NCBI GenBank assembly: GCA_025964405.1
Contig: JAOPYW010000163.1
Location: 1-12,310, forward strand
Origin: Thermoleophilia bacterium
GTDB taxonomy: Bacteria > Actinomycetota > Thermoleophilia > Gaiellales > SKUG01
Length of the DNA: 12,310 nucleotides
Direction: 5' to 3'
The notes under the pieces: generated by a model
The model's database searches: none
Told to the model about the DNA's origin: nothing
The model's input: only the letters and a program-made list of their open reading frames with translations
In this document: one piece after another, positions 1 to 7,056 of the stretch
Layout: every line of letters starts with the position of its first letter
How positions within the stretch are numbered: position 1 is the stretch's first letter
Translations under genes and position numbers: made by a program

Positions 1-698
1 ACACCAAGGAGCACACGAAGGACTTCGCCGGCTTCGACGCCCTCGCCCGCAAGTTCACGACCTTCAACGGCTACACGCCGATGCAGTCGATCCAGCTCTA
101 CCCGACCACGGGCACGACCGACGACACCGTCTACGCGAACACGGGCCAGGCGGCGATGACCGTCGAGACGGGCACGTCGTTCCACCAGTCGGACGCCGAG
201 TTCCAGAAGACGCTCGACGGCAACCTGCCGGTGCTCGACTACATCGCACGCGTCAGCGACTCCCCGTTCGAGCGGGTCTTCGGACCCGATGCCTCGGCCG
301 TCACGGTCGACACCGCTGCGGGCACGCTGCGCGCCTCGATCTCCGACGCGAAGAACGGTGGACAGGCCGTGGCGGCTGCCGAGGTCGTGCTCGACGCGAA
401 CGCGGCTCCCGGCTCGGGCGTGGCGCTGACGGCAGCCGACGGTGCGTTCGACGGCAAGGACGAGGCGGTCACCGCTGACCTCTCGAAGCTCGGGGGAGCT
501 GCCGCAGCAGCGCAGCCGGGCACGCTCGTCTACGTGCGTGGACGCGACGCCGACGGCCACTGGGGCCCGCTCTCGCCGCAGTGGCTGGGTGCGCCTGGCG
601 TGCCGGCCGCAGCGACGGATGACGCGACGAGCGGGGCGGGCGCGACCTCGGTCGACCCGCGCGCGACGAGCACGATTCCGGGCACCTACCAGGGCTGA
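1..698 (+). CDS. M14 family zinc carboxypeptidase, C-terminal part (5' end outside window)
   Basis: The reading frame is open from base 3 and ends at the TGA at 696-698, giving 231 visible residues. The first ~80 look like the end of a peptidase M14 (carboxypeptidase A-like) domain: a segment reading LYPTTGTTDDTVYANTGQ, then AAMTVETGTSFHQSD. In M14 enzymes a glutamate in this last segment is the general base, and here it would be the Glu at 165-167. The zinc ligands (HxxE and a later His) must lie upstream. About 140 residues follow, rich in Ala, Gly, Asp and Thr, including a segment LVYVRGRDADGHWGPLSPQW that resembles an Ig-like or fibronectin-like accessory domain common at the end of secreted M14 proteases. 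It probably cleaves peptides outside the cell; no signal peptide can be seen because the start is missing. It is convergent with the transporter gene, 58 bp away. The family call is fairly safe; substrate is unknown. Confidence 0.8.
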   Translation, partial: TKEHTKDFAGFDALARKFTTFNGYTPMQSIQLYPTTGTTDDTVYANTGQAAMTVETGTSFHQSDAEFQKTLDGNLPVLDYIARVSDSPFERVFGPDASAVTVDTAAGTLRASISDAKNGGQAVAAAEVVLDANAAPGSGVALTAADGAFDGKDEAVTADLSKLGGAAAAAQPGTLVYVRGRDADGHWGPLSPQWLGAPGVPAAATDDATSGAGATSVDPRATSTIPGTYQG

Positions 699-756
699 AC
701 GACCGCCATGCCTCGCGCGGATGGTGCGGGTCTTCCGCAGCGCCCGTGTGGGGCGA

Positions 757-2100
757 TCAGGCGGTGGAGGCGCCGTCGGTAGGCGCATCGGGCGCGCGGC
801 CGACGCCACTCCCGTCGCGTGACCCGTCGTCGAGCGTGCGGATGACCCACAACCCCGCGAGCGCCGAGACCGCGAGCAGCCCGAGTGACACGCGGCTCGC
901 GTCGAGCGCCGACAGCCACCCCGTGGCGTCGTGCAGCACGTAGATGACTCCGCCCCAGAGGACGAATGGTCCGAGTGCCTGACCGGCGCGACCGATGAGG
1001 TTGAAGAAGCCGAACATCTCGCCGCGGTGCTCGGGCGGGGTGAGCGCCAGCATGAACACCCGGTCGACGGTGTAGATGGTGCCGAGCGCGATGCCGACGA
1101 TCGGCGCGAGCACCCAGATCGCCCATGCACTGCCGGCGCCGGCAACGACACCGAGCCCGACCGCGAACAGCGGCACGATCGCGAGCAGCGTGTGCTTGGG
1201 CCCGATGCGGCGCGCGAGCCAGCCCGACCCGAGCGCGCCCAGCACGCCCGACATGACCACGAGCAGCGACGCGAGGTTCTTCTCGCGCTCGCCGAACGAA
1301 CCGAGTCGCGACATGTAGACGATCGCGTAGATCTGCACGGTGCCGACCGCGTCGGCGTACATGAGCCGGCCGAGCAGGAATCGGAGCACGCCGGGCTGGG
1401 TCCTGAGCCGACCGACGGTTCCCCCGAGCCGTTCACGCGCGACCTGCGCGACCCCGATCCGCCGCGCCTCGGCGCGCAGCTCGTGGCTTCCCTCGTGCGG
1501 CTCGCGCACGAGCACGAAGAGCGGCAGCGCGAAGAGCAGGAAGATGCCGGCCGCCGGCCCGAACGCCTCCTGGATGCGATCGCCGCCATCACCGACCACC
1601 TTGTCGGCCAGCACGGTCAGCCAGAGGATGATGCCGACGTACCCTGCGGCAACCGCGACGCCCGACATGATGCTCCAGGCACGCTTCGGGGCGACGGTCG
1701 CGAGCATCGGGTCGAACTGCCCGAAGGTGAGGCCGGTGGCGATCGCCGAGACGACGGCCAGTGCCATGACGGGGAACACGCCGAGGGCACCGATGTCGGG
1801 GTCGACGAGCCCGAGTGCAGCTCCCGTCGCCGCAGCAACGAGCGTGAAGCCCAGCAGGAGTGGCTTGTGGCGACCCTGCAGGTCGGCGATCACGCCGGCG
1901 ATCGGCATGATCGCGAACAGCGACGCCGCGGCGAGTAGCTGGGCGGTCGTGTAGTAGAAGTCGGGGTGGCCCAGGTCGTTGATGATCCAGTCGCCGAGGT
2001 AGCGCGCGAAGAGCACGTAGGCGAACAGCGAATAGCCGAAGTCGTACACCGACCACGCGACGGCGGCGGGTCCTACTCGGTCGGGGCTGGCGTGGGGCAC
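757..2100 (-). CDS. MFS transporter, UMF1 (Atg22-like) type
   Basis: A 447-residue hydrophobic protein with about 12 predicted membrane spans. The N-terminal segment AVAWSVYDFGYSLFAYVLF matches the W-x-YD-x-x-x-S-x-F signature of the UMF1 family (Atg22-like vacuolar efflux permeases and bacterial relatives). A charged central loop (about HEGSHELRAEARRIGVAQVA) separates the two six-helix halves. The second half carries TPPEHRGEMFGFFNLIGRAG, a typical MFS cytoplasmic loop. The polar tail (TLDDGSRDGSGVGRAPD) is probably cytosolic. Substrate is unknown; amino acid or metabolite efflux would be a guess. Start choice: the frame stays open to a TTG at 2152-2154, but I prefer the GTG at 2098-2100. 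It lacks a Shine-Dalgarno but sits 6 nt after a good -10/-35 pair, fitting a leaderless mRNA, and gives a short N-terminus before the first helix. The TTG alternative would add 18 residues with two Cys and three His. Confidence 0.85.
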   Translation of the reverse strand: MPHASPDRVGPAAVAWSVYDFGYSLFAYVLFARYLGDWIINDLGHPDFYYTTAQLLAAASLFAIMPIAGVIADLQGRHKPLLLGFTLVAAATGAALGLVDPDIGALGVFPVMALAVVSAIATGLTFGQFDPMLATVAPKRAWSIMSGVAVAAGYVGIILWLTVLADKVVGDGGDRIQEAFGPAAGIFLLFALPLFVLVREPHEGSHELRAEARRIGVAQVARERLGGTVGRLRTQPGVLRFLLGRLMYADAVGTVQIYAIVYMSRLGSFGEREKNLASLLVVMSGVLGALGSGWLARRIGPKHTLLAIVPLFAVGLGVVAGAGSAWAIWVLAPIVGIALGTIYTVDRVFMLALTPPEHRGEMFGFFNLIGRAGQALGPFVLWGGVIYVLHDATGWLSALDASRVSLGLLAVSALAGLWVIRTLDDGSRDGSGVGRAPDAPTDGASTA

Positions 2101-2135
2101 CCGCGCATCATGCCACTCGCACCAAATGCAGTCAT
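2101..2135 (-). promoter_or_regulatory. Candidate leaderless promoter of the MFS gene
   Basis: Read on the minus strand: ATGACT (2135-2130, four of six matches to TTGACA), a 17-nt spacer, CATGAT (2112-2107, close to TATAAT/TATGAT), then GCGCGG and the GTG start. Transcription would begin at or within one base of the start codon. The spacing is ideal for a housekeeping sigma factor. If correct it rules out the upstream TTG as the start. The promoter lies in the region shared with the divergent glycosyltransferase gene. Confidence 0.45.
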
Positions 2136-2202
2136 GCGATTGCGAATCGTGCAACGCTGGAAAAACCTCACGGCGCCATTTCGCGCTGCCGATGCTGCCG
2201 CG

Positions 2203-4710
2203 ATGCCTGCGCCGCTGCTCACCGTGATCGTGCCGACCAAGGACCGCCCCGACCTCCTGCGCCGGGCCCTCGAGTCAATCGCCGCGCAGCAGTTCAGCGG
2301 CACGATCCAGACCATCGTCGTCGACGACGGGAGCGCCCTGCCCCAGCAATGGGTCACCGCGCTCCCGGGCCTCGACCTCACCTACGTGCGGCACGAGGCC
2401 TCGCGCGACCTCGCCGGTGCGCGCAACACGGGCCTGCGCCACGCCACGGGCACCTACGTCGGCTACCTCGATGACGACGACGTGTGGCTCCCCCAGCACG
2501 CCCAGCTGCTCGTCGACGCGCTCGAGGCGCATCCCACCGCGCGCGCCGCCTACTCGCTCGCCGAACGTTGGCACCAGCAGCTGCAGCAGGGCACGTGGGT
2601 CACGGTCGAGGCGGGCGTCGAGCATCGCCACGCCCAGTTCGACCTCGACATGGTGCTGCTCACCAACCTCACCCCCGTGAACACGGTCGTGCACGAGCGT
2701 TCGCTCATCGACGAGGTCGGCGGCTTCGACGAGACGCTCGCCGTGGTCGAAGACTGGGACCTCTGGATCCGCCTCCGTGCCCGCACCGAATTCGTACACG
2801 TGCCCGAGGTCACCTGCGCCTACACGACGCGCGGCGCGACCAACATGACGCAGCAGCGGATCCGTGAGTTCTGGCCCGCGCAGGCCCGCATCTTCCACCG
2901 CTACCGCGAACTCGCCGCCGAGTTCTCCGGGCTCGGCGACGTGCAGCAGTCGCACCTCGCGAAGGTGATCGCCACCATGGGACCCGACGACGCGGCCGTG
3001 GCGCAGGAGCGCGCGCGCATCGCGCTCGGCCAGCCACCCAGCGACGCGTCGCTGCATCATGACTACGGCAGCCCGGGTCGATCTGGGGAGCCGTCGGCAG
3101 GCGCGGACGCGTCGACCGACACCGCGGGCGGGGTACACGCACGCGCCGGCGAGGAGCCGCTCGTGAGCATCCTCATCCCGACCTGCGACGAGGTCGACCT
3201 GCTCCGCGCGGCGGTCGAATCGGCATCCAACCAGACCTACGCCAACGTCGAGATCCTCATCTCCGACGACTGCTCCACCGACGCGACGCGTGACCTCATC
3301 GACGAGGCATCGCAGGCCGACCCGCGCATCCGCGGGTGGGTCAACGCGGCCCCCGTGGGGCGCACCGAGAACTACCGTGTGCTGCTGCGCGCCGCGCGCG
3401 GCGAGTTCGTGAAGTACCTCGACGCCGACGACCTGCTGCACGCCGACTGCGTCGAGCGCCTGCTCGCCCCCCTGCTGCGCGACGAACGCCTCGTGCTCGC
3501 CACGAGCAAGCGTCAGCTCATCGACCTGGCCGGGGATGCACTGCCTGACCATGCCTACTCGCAGGCGATCGCGCCGAGCCCGCGCCGCATGCCGGGGGCC
3601 GACCTGGTCAACCTCTGCCTCCGCACGTTGGCCAACTGGATCGGCGAGCCGTCAGCTCCCCTGTTCCGAAGGGCGGCCGTGGCGGCGACGACGATGTTCG
3701 AGTTCGGTGGGCGACCGTTCGACGCCTCGGCCGACCTCGCGCTGTGGAGCTCCCTGCTGTCACGTGGCGATGCGTGGTACGAACCCGATCCACTCAGTTC
3801 GCAGCGGGTACACGACGCGGGTGACGAGACGTCACCGGCGGTGGTGGTGGAGGCGCTCACCGACCTGCTCGCCATCATCGAGCTCGGACCCCAGTACGGG
3901 TTCCTGCTCGAGAGCGACGACGCGCGCCTCGCGCTCACCGGGCTGCTCGGCCGTGTCGCAGCGACCTACGGGACCCTGCACGCCGACCCCGCAGCGGCCG
4001 CCCTCCTGCCCGCCACGACCCGCATCGCCGAACTGCTCGCTGCGACGCGCGCCGATGCACGCGAGCCTGACATGCCGTTCTACACGACCACCGTCGTGGT
4101 GCCCGTGACCGACGACCTCGGCGCGGCGATCGAGAACATCACCGCGATCTCCGACGGCACGCCCGGCACGTGGTTCGAAGTGTGCTTCGTCGACGACGCC
4201 GCCGACCCCGAACTCGCGAACCTCCTCGACAACCTCGAGGGTGACATCCAGGTCGTGCGTCACGAGAGCCGGCTCGGGGCGAGCGCGAGCTACGCGAGCG
4301 GCATCGAACACGCGCGCGGAGAACACGTGGTGCTCCTGCACCCGCAGGCGGTCGTGCACCCCGGCTGGCTCCCGCCGCTGGTCGGCCTGCTCCAGGCGGG
4401 CCATGACGTCGATGCGGTGCTTCCACTGCTCCGCGATGCCGAAGCGCCCGACATCCGCGACGTCGGCTCCGACGACGCCGTGCTCGCCGTCGCCGCCACC
4501 CGCGACCTGCTCCACGACACGATCACCCGCAGCCCGGTGACCACGATCGGCGACTCCGCGGGGCACGCCCTGCACATCGCACGCGACGCCCTCGTCGCTG
4601 CTGGTGCACGGGTCGTGGTCGAACCGGCCAGCCGCGTGGAACCGCTCCCTACGGCGTACGCACCTGCGCCCAGCACGTCGGTGGATGCTGCGATCTCCTC
4701 GCGTAGTTGA
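2203..4710 (+). CDS. Multidomain family 2 glycosyltransferase (three GT-A modules, third degenerate)
   Basis: An 835-residue soluble protein with no signal peptide or membrane span. Module 1 (about residues 3-230) begins LLTVIVPTKDRPDLLRRAL, has DDGS at 41-44 (nucleotide-sugar binding), ARNTGL, and a metal-binding DDDD at 90-93 (YLDDDDVW), then the later GT2 segment VVEDWDLWIRL. A polar linker of about 30 residues (near 285-316) leads to module 2 (from about 317): PLVSILIPTCDEVDLLRAA, DDCS at 355-358, DADD at 407-410 (YLDADDLLH). Module 3 (about 626-835) keeps the fold pattern, with VDDAAD from about 664 and GASASYASGIEHARGEHVVLLHP, but has HPQA at 713-716 where the DxD should be. Modules 1 and 2 look catalytically competent; module 3 probably is not. 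The likely role is sugar transfer to a surface polysaccharide, glycolipid or protein in the cytoplasm; donor and acceptor are unknown. Start is uncertain: no Shine-Dalgarno is visible, and in-frame ATGs also occur at 2110 and 2134. I chose 2203 because the first beta strand starts four residues later. Confidence 0.85.
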   Translation: MPAPLLTVIVPTKDRPDLLRRALESIAAQQFSGTIQTIVVDDGSALPQQWVTALPGLDLTYVRHEASRDLAGARNTGLRHATGTYVGYLDDDDVWLPQHAQLLVDALEAHPTARAAYSLAERWHQQLQQGTWVTVEAGVEHRHAQFDLDMVLLTNLTPVNTVVHERSLIDEVGGFDETLAVVEDWDLWIRLRARTEFVHVPEVTCAYTTRGATNMTQQRIREFWPAQARIFHRYRELAAEFSGLGDVQQSHLAKVIATMGPDDAAVAQERARIALGQPPSDASLHHDYGSPGRSGEPSAGADASTDTAGGVHARAGEEPLVSILIPTCDEVDLLRAAVESASNQTYANVEILISDDCSTDATRDLIDEASQADPRIRGWVNAAPVGRTENYRVLLRAARGEFVKYLDADDLLHADCVERLLAPLLRDERLVLATSKRQLIDLAGDALPDHAYSQAIAPSPRRMPGADLVNLCLRTLANWIGEPSAPLFRRAAVAATTMFEFGGRPFDASADLALWSSLLSRGDAWYEPDPLSSQRVHDAGDETSPAVVVEALTDLLAIIELGPQYGFLLESDDARLALTGLLGRVAATYGTLHADPAAAALLPATTRIAELLAATRADAREPDMPFYTTTVVVPVTDDLGAAIENITAISDGTPGTWFEVCFVDDAADPELANLLDNLEGDIQVVRHESRLGASASYASGIEHARGEHVVLLHPQAVVHPGWLPPLVGLLQAGHDVDAVLPLLRDAEAPDIRDVGSDDAVLAVAATRDLLHDTITRSPVTTIGDSAGHALHIARDALVAAGARVVVEPASRVEPLPTAYAPAPSTSVDAAISSRS

Positions 4711-4750
4711 ACATCAGCCACGGAGCTACTGCCGACGTCGACGTGCTCGC

Positions 4751-4780
4751 CGCCGAGGCGGCCTCGTCGACGCCTCGGCG
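4751..4780 (+). terminator. GC-rich hairpin after the glycosyltransferase gene
   Basis: CGCCGAGGC (4751-4759) and GCCTCGGCG (4772-4780) form a perfect 9-bp stem with a 12-nt loop, 40 bp after the stop codon. There is no T tract, as is usual for candidate terminators in high-GC actinobacteria. The position supports a terminator, but a 9-bp GC stem can arise by chance at this base composition. Confidence 0.4.
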
Positions 4781-4793
4781 TCGCGATGCACGG

Positions 4794-4819
4794 ACGGCGC
4801 TCCCCTCGGCGGGCGCCGT
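4794..4819 (+). terminator. Second GC-rich hairpin, tandem to the first
   Basis: ACGGCGC (4794-4800) and GCGCCGT (4813-4819) form a perfect 7-bp stem, extendable by a G-T pair, with a 12-nt loop. It starts 13 bp after the preceding hairpin. It could be a back-up terminator. It has no T tract. Confidence 0.3.
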
Positions 4820-5036
4820 TCTCGTGACGGCTGCTTTCAGCGACGCGGAACGTTTAGTGCAGCGCTTGATGTGGCCGCGTCACCTACTTCAATGTCCGAT
4901 TCTCCCGATTTCGCACTGATTGCTGACAAAGCTCCAGTTGTGCCTTGAGTCGGTGAACATGCTGCTTGCAGAACCGGCAATACGGATGCTCGGCGGCGAC
5001 GCCCCTTCCCGTTTCCCGGTCCTGAAAGGCAGTCCC
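4820..5036 (+). promoter_or_regulatory. Gene-free leader region upstream of the LPFTG protein gene
   Basis: No gene can be supported between 4711 and 5036. After the two hairpins, 4840-4980 is noticeably richer in A and T than its surroundings, as expected for a promoter region. It holds three spaced near-identical hexamers, CCGATT (4896-4901), CCGATT (4905-4910) and CTGATT (4916-4921), which could be an operator or chance. I could not pick a convincing -35/-10 pair. The Shine-Dalgarno is GAAAGG at 5024-5029, 7 nt before the ATG at 5037. I compared the leader with the c-di-GMP riboswitch consensus from memory and saw no match. Confidence 0.35.
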
Positions 5037-6530
5037 ATGTTGCGACGATCCCTGCTGCTCTGCCTGAGCAGCGTATTCCTCCTGGCCTTCGCGCCATCCA
5101 GCGCGTTCGCGCACCACGCGACCGTCACGGCGACGGTCGATTGTGGCGGCAGCGTGGCCTATACCGTGACGTCCTGGTCGACGCCGGACGAGGATCACCG
5201 CATCAACAACTCGGTGAACGTCACGGTCGGTGGCGCGGCGGCCGGATCCGGCGCGCTCACCGCGGCGAACGGCTACGCGTTCTCGGGTTCGTTCCAGCTC
5301 ACGCAGCCGCTGCCCGCATCGGTGACCGTCAACGCGGCCTACGGCGCCTTCGGCGCCTCGGGTGAATACGGCAGCGCCGGTACCGCATCGACCGGGGCCC
5401 TCACGGTGCCGCCGTGCCCGACGCAGCCCACGGGCAGCATCGCCGACATCTCGTGCAGCTCCGGCGGCGCACTCGCGACCCTCGGCAACACGGGCGGCGG
5501 CACCGCCACGATCCGCATCACCAAGGATGGTGCGGTCGTCGAGGACGTCGCCGTCGGAGCAGGCGCGACGGAAACCCGGCTCGTGCCGATCGCCGAAGAC
5601 ACGACGGCCACGATCACCCTCTCGTCGGGTGGAAGCACGCTCGCCAGCCGTACCCTCTCGGCCAACTGCAACCTCGCCCCAGCCGTGCCCTCGGCGACGA
5701 TCGCCGACATCGACTGCGCCACGGGTGGCGCGCGCGTGTCACTCGGCAACACGGGTGAGGAGACGGCTACCTTCACGGTGACCGCCGCTGGCGCGACGGT
5801 CGCCACGGTGCCCGTCGTCGGCGGCGCAACCGCGAGCCAGGTCGTGCCGATCACCGAGAACGCCACCACGACGATCACCGTGACGGCTCCCGGGCTTGCA
5901 ACGGTCACTCGCACGGTGATGCGCGACTGCGTCGCACCGGCCGCGCCCGGTGCGGTCATCGGTGGCATCTCCTGCACCGACGGTGGTGCCTACGTCATCG
6001 TCACCAACACGGGCGGTGAGGCCACGACGTTCACGATCACCGTCGGCGGCGCGGTGCTCGACACGCTCGTCGTGACCGGTGGAGCACAGGCCACCCGGCT
6101 CGTGCCGATCGCGGAGGACACGACTGCCGCGATCGTCGTGACTGCCCCGAACCTGACGACGGTCTCGGCGCAGGTCGCCCGCGACTGCACCCCGGCAGCT
6201 CCGACACCGACCCCGCCGGCCGCGGCGAATACCGCGGCTCCTGATGCCGCCCTCAACACGCCGATGGCCAGCGAGGCCGACTCGCTCGGCAACGCAGCCG
6301 GCGCGGTCGATGCGGTGGGCGTCACCGAGCTGACCCCGGTGCTCGACGCAGTCGCGACTGCCGGTGTGAGCGACGTGGCCGCTGGCGCCACTGACGAGCT
6401 GCCCTTCACCGGCACCAGTGACCTGCGCGCCCTGCTCGTCGGTGGGTTCCTCGCCCTGCTGCTCGGCGTGCTGCTGCCCGTCACCGCACGCCGCGCCGAA
6501 CGGCGTGCTCGCACCGCTGCTCGCGACTGA
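5037..6530 (+). CDS. Secreted LPFTG-anchored surface protein with three cysteine-bracketed repeats
   Basis: A 497-residue protein. The start is ATG 5037 with GAAAGG 7 nt upstream; the frame extends further 5' but only this start begins a signal peptide (MLRRSLLLCLSSVFLLAFAP, likely cut after SAFA at residue 25). Residues 26-130 form an N-terminal domain starting HHATVTATVDCGG with a paired Cys near PPCP. Three repeats of about 86 residues follow (from about 133, 220 and 306), each opening with a (D/G)I(S/D)C motif and ending with (N/D)C. A low-complexity Ala/Pro/Thr stretch (about 385-454) leads to LPFTG at 455-459, a hydrophobic helix and a basic tail (RRAERRARTAARD). This is a classic sortase sorting signal, so the mature protein is probably linked to the cell wall or another surface polymer. 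No sortase gene is in the window. Each repeat looks like a small beta-sandwich, possibly disulfide-closed. The function is unknown; adhesion or surface coating would be guesses. Confidence 0.85.
   Translation: MLRRSLLLCLSSVFLLAFAPSSAFAHHATVTATVDCGGSVAYTVTSWSTPDEDHRINNSVNVTVGGAAAGSGALTAANGYAFSGSFQLTQPLPASVTVNAAYGAFGASGEYGSAGTASTGALTVPPCPTQPTGSIADISCSSGGALATLGNTGGGTATIRITKDGAVVEDVAVGAGATETRLVPIAEDTTATITLSSGGSTLASRTLSANCNLAPAVPSATIADIDCATGGARVSLGNTGEETATFTVTAAGATVATVPVVGGATASQVVPITENATTTITVTAPGLATVTRTVMRDCVAPAAPGAVIGGISCTDGGAYVIVTNTGGEATTFTITVGGAVLDTLVVTGGAQATRLVPIAEDTTAAIVVTAPNLTTVSAQVARDCTPAAPTPTPPAAANTAAPDAALNTPMASEADSLGNAAGAVDAVGVTELTPVLDAVATAGVSDVAAGATDELPFTGTSDLRALLVGGFLALLLGVLLPVTARRAERRARTAARD
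5433..6188 (+). repeat. Three in-frame protein repeats of about 86-87 codons
   Basis: The units start near 5433, 5694 and 5952. Shared features are (D/G)I(S/D)C, then GGA, then NTG, then TAT or TTF, a hydrophobic strand, a VVGGA or VTGGA-like turn, VPI(A/T)E(D/N), and a closing Cys. The first and third share RLVPIAEDTTA exactly. Similarity is at protein level; the DNA has diverged, so duplication is not recent. Confidence 0.8.
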
Positions 6531-6558
6531 TCCGCGAGCAACATCACGAACATGAGCT

Positions 6559-6590
6559 TCGGGGGGCGGTGCACATGCACTGCCCCCCGA
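6559..6590. terminator. Bidirectional terminator-like hairpin between convergent genes
   Basis: TCGGGGGGCGGTGCA (6559-6573) pairs with TGCACTGCCCCCCGA (6576-6590) over up to 15 bp with one G-T pair; the innermost pairs must open to make a loop. It lies 28 bp after the LPFTG gene and 6 bp after the end of the PhnA-like gene, so it can serve both strands. This is among the strongest stems in the window. Confidence 0.75.
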
Positions 6591-6596
6591 CCGTGT

Positions 6597-6953
6597 TCAG
6601 GCCTTCTTCACCACGCTCGACTTGAGCTGCATCGGGCCGAAGCCGTCGACCTTGCAGTCGATGTCGTGGTCGCCCACACCGTCGACCAGACGGATGTTGC
6701 GCACCTTCGTGCCGACCTTGATCGACGACGAGGCGCCCTTGACCTTGAGGTCCTTGATGACCGTCACGGTGTCGCCATCGAGGAGCACGTTGCCGACCGC
6801 GTCCCGGATCACGCGCTCGGCAGGCTCGTCGCTGGCCGCTTCGGCGGCCGGAGTCCACTCGTGCGCGCACATCGAACAGACGAGCAGCGGCCCCAGCTCG
6901 TAGGTGTACTCGCTGCTGCAGGCGGGGCATGTCGGCGTCGCGGTGTCGGTCAT
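6597..6953 (-). CDS. yjdM: PhnA/YjdM-family zinc-ribbon protein
   Basis: A 118-residue protein matching the whole of the PhnA (YjdM) family. An N-terminal zinc ribbon has CPAC at 9-12 and CSMC at 26-29, followed by AHEW. The C-terminal half carries the family core: RDAVGNVLLDGDTVTVIKDL, KVKG, GTKVRNIRLVDG, then DIDCKVDGFGPMQLKS and a final VKKA. Length and order are as in the family. Although once called alkylphosphonate utilisation protein, the family has no established enzymatic role, and no C-P lyase or phosphonate transport gene is nearby. It probably is a small cytoplasmic metal-binding protein. No Shine-Dalgarno precedes the ATG, but a -10-like TACAGT lies 7 nt upstream, suggesting a leaderless transcript. 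It is divergent from the membrane hydrolase gene (103 bp) and convergent with the LPFTG gene. Confidence 0.92.
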   Translation of the reverse strand: MTDTATPTCPACSSEYTYELGPLLVCSMCAHEWTPAAEAASDEPAERVIRDAVGNVLLDGDTVTVIKDLKVKGASSSIKVGTKVRNIRLVDGVGDHDIDCKVDGFGPMQLKSSVVKKA

Positions 6954-6960
6954 GCGGAGC

Positions 6961-6966
6961 ACTGTA
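6961..6966 (-). promoter_or_regulatory. Candidate -10 box of the PhnA-like gene, leaderless
   Basis: TACAGT on the minus strand (6966-6961), followed by seven bases and the ATG. Transcription would start at the A of the start codon. No good -35 is seen at 16-18 nt. The absence of a Shine-Dalgarno agrees with a leaderless mRNA. Confidence 0.4.
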
Positions 6967-7056
6967 GACCACGACCGGCCGCGAAACAGCTCCCCTCCTC
7001 CAACTCGATACGCAGGCAGGAGCCGTGTCGGGGTGGCGCGGTGGGGGAGGACGACG

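Noticed and set aside
725..739. Hairpin TGCGG-GTCTT-CCGCA between the carboxypeptidase and transporter genes
   Set aside because: Only five base pairs with nothing supporting extension; too weak to call a terminator.
2275..3552. A minus-strand open frame of 425 codons inside the glycosyltransferase gene
   Set aside because: Antisense to intact GT2 motifs and without recognisable signature.
4707..4919. Small plus-strand frame overlapping the end of the glycosyltransferase gene
   Set aside because: TTG start without Shine-Dalgarno, crosses both terminator-like hairpins, no coding signature.
4820..5036. Possible c-di-GMP or other riboswitch before the LPFTG gene
   Set aside because: I looked for the GEMM consensus pieces and did not find them; no other aptamer was recognisable by eye.
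4884..5198. Minus-strand frame ending in a Cys/His-containing PYCRFCKQHVH segment, opposite the leader of the LPFTG gene
   Set aside because: The CxxC resembles a metal site, but the frame runs antisense through the signal peptide of the LPFTG gene and has no start context; chance is more likely.
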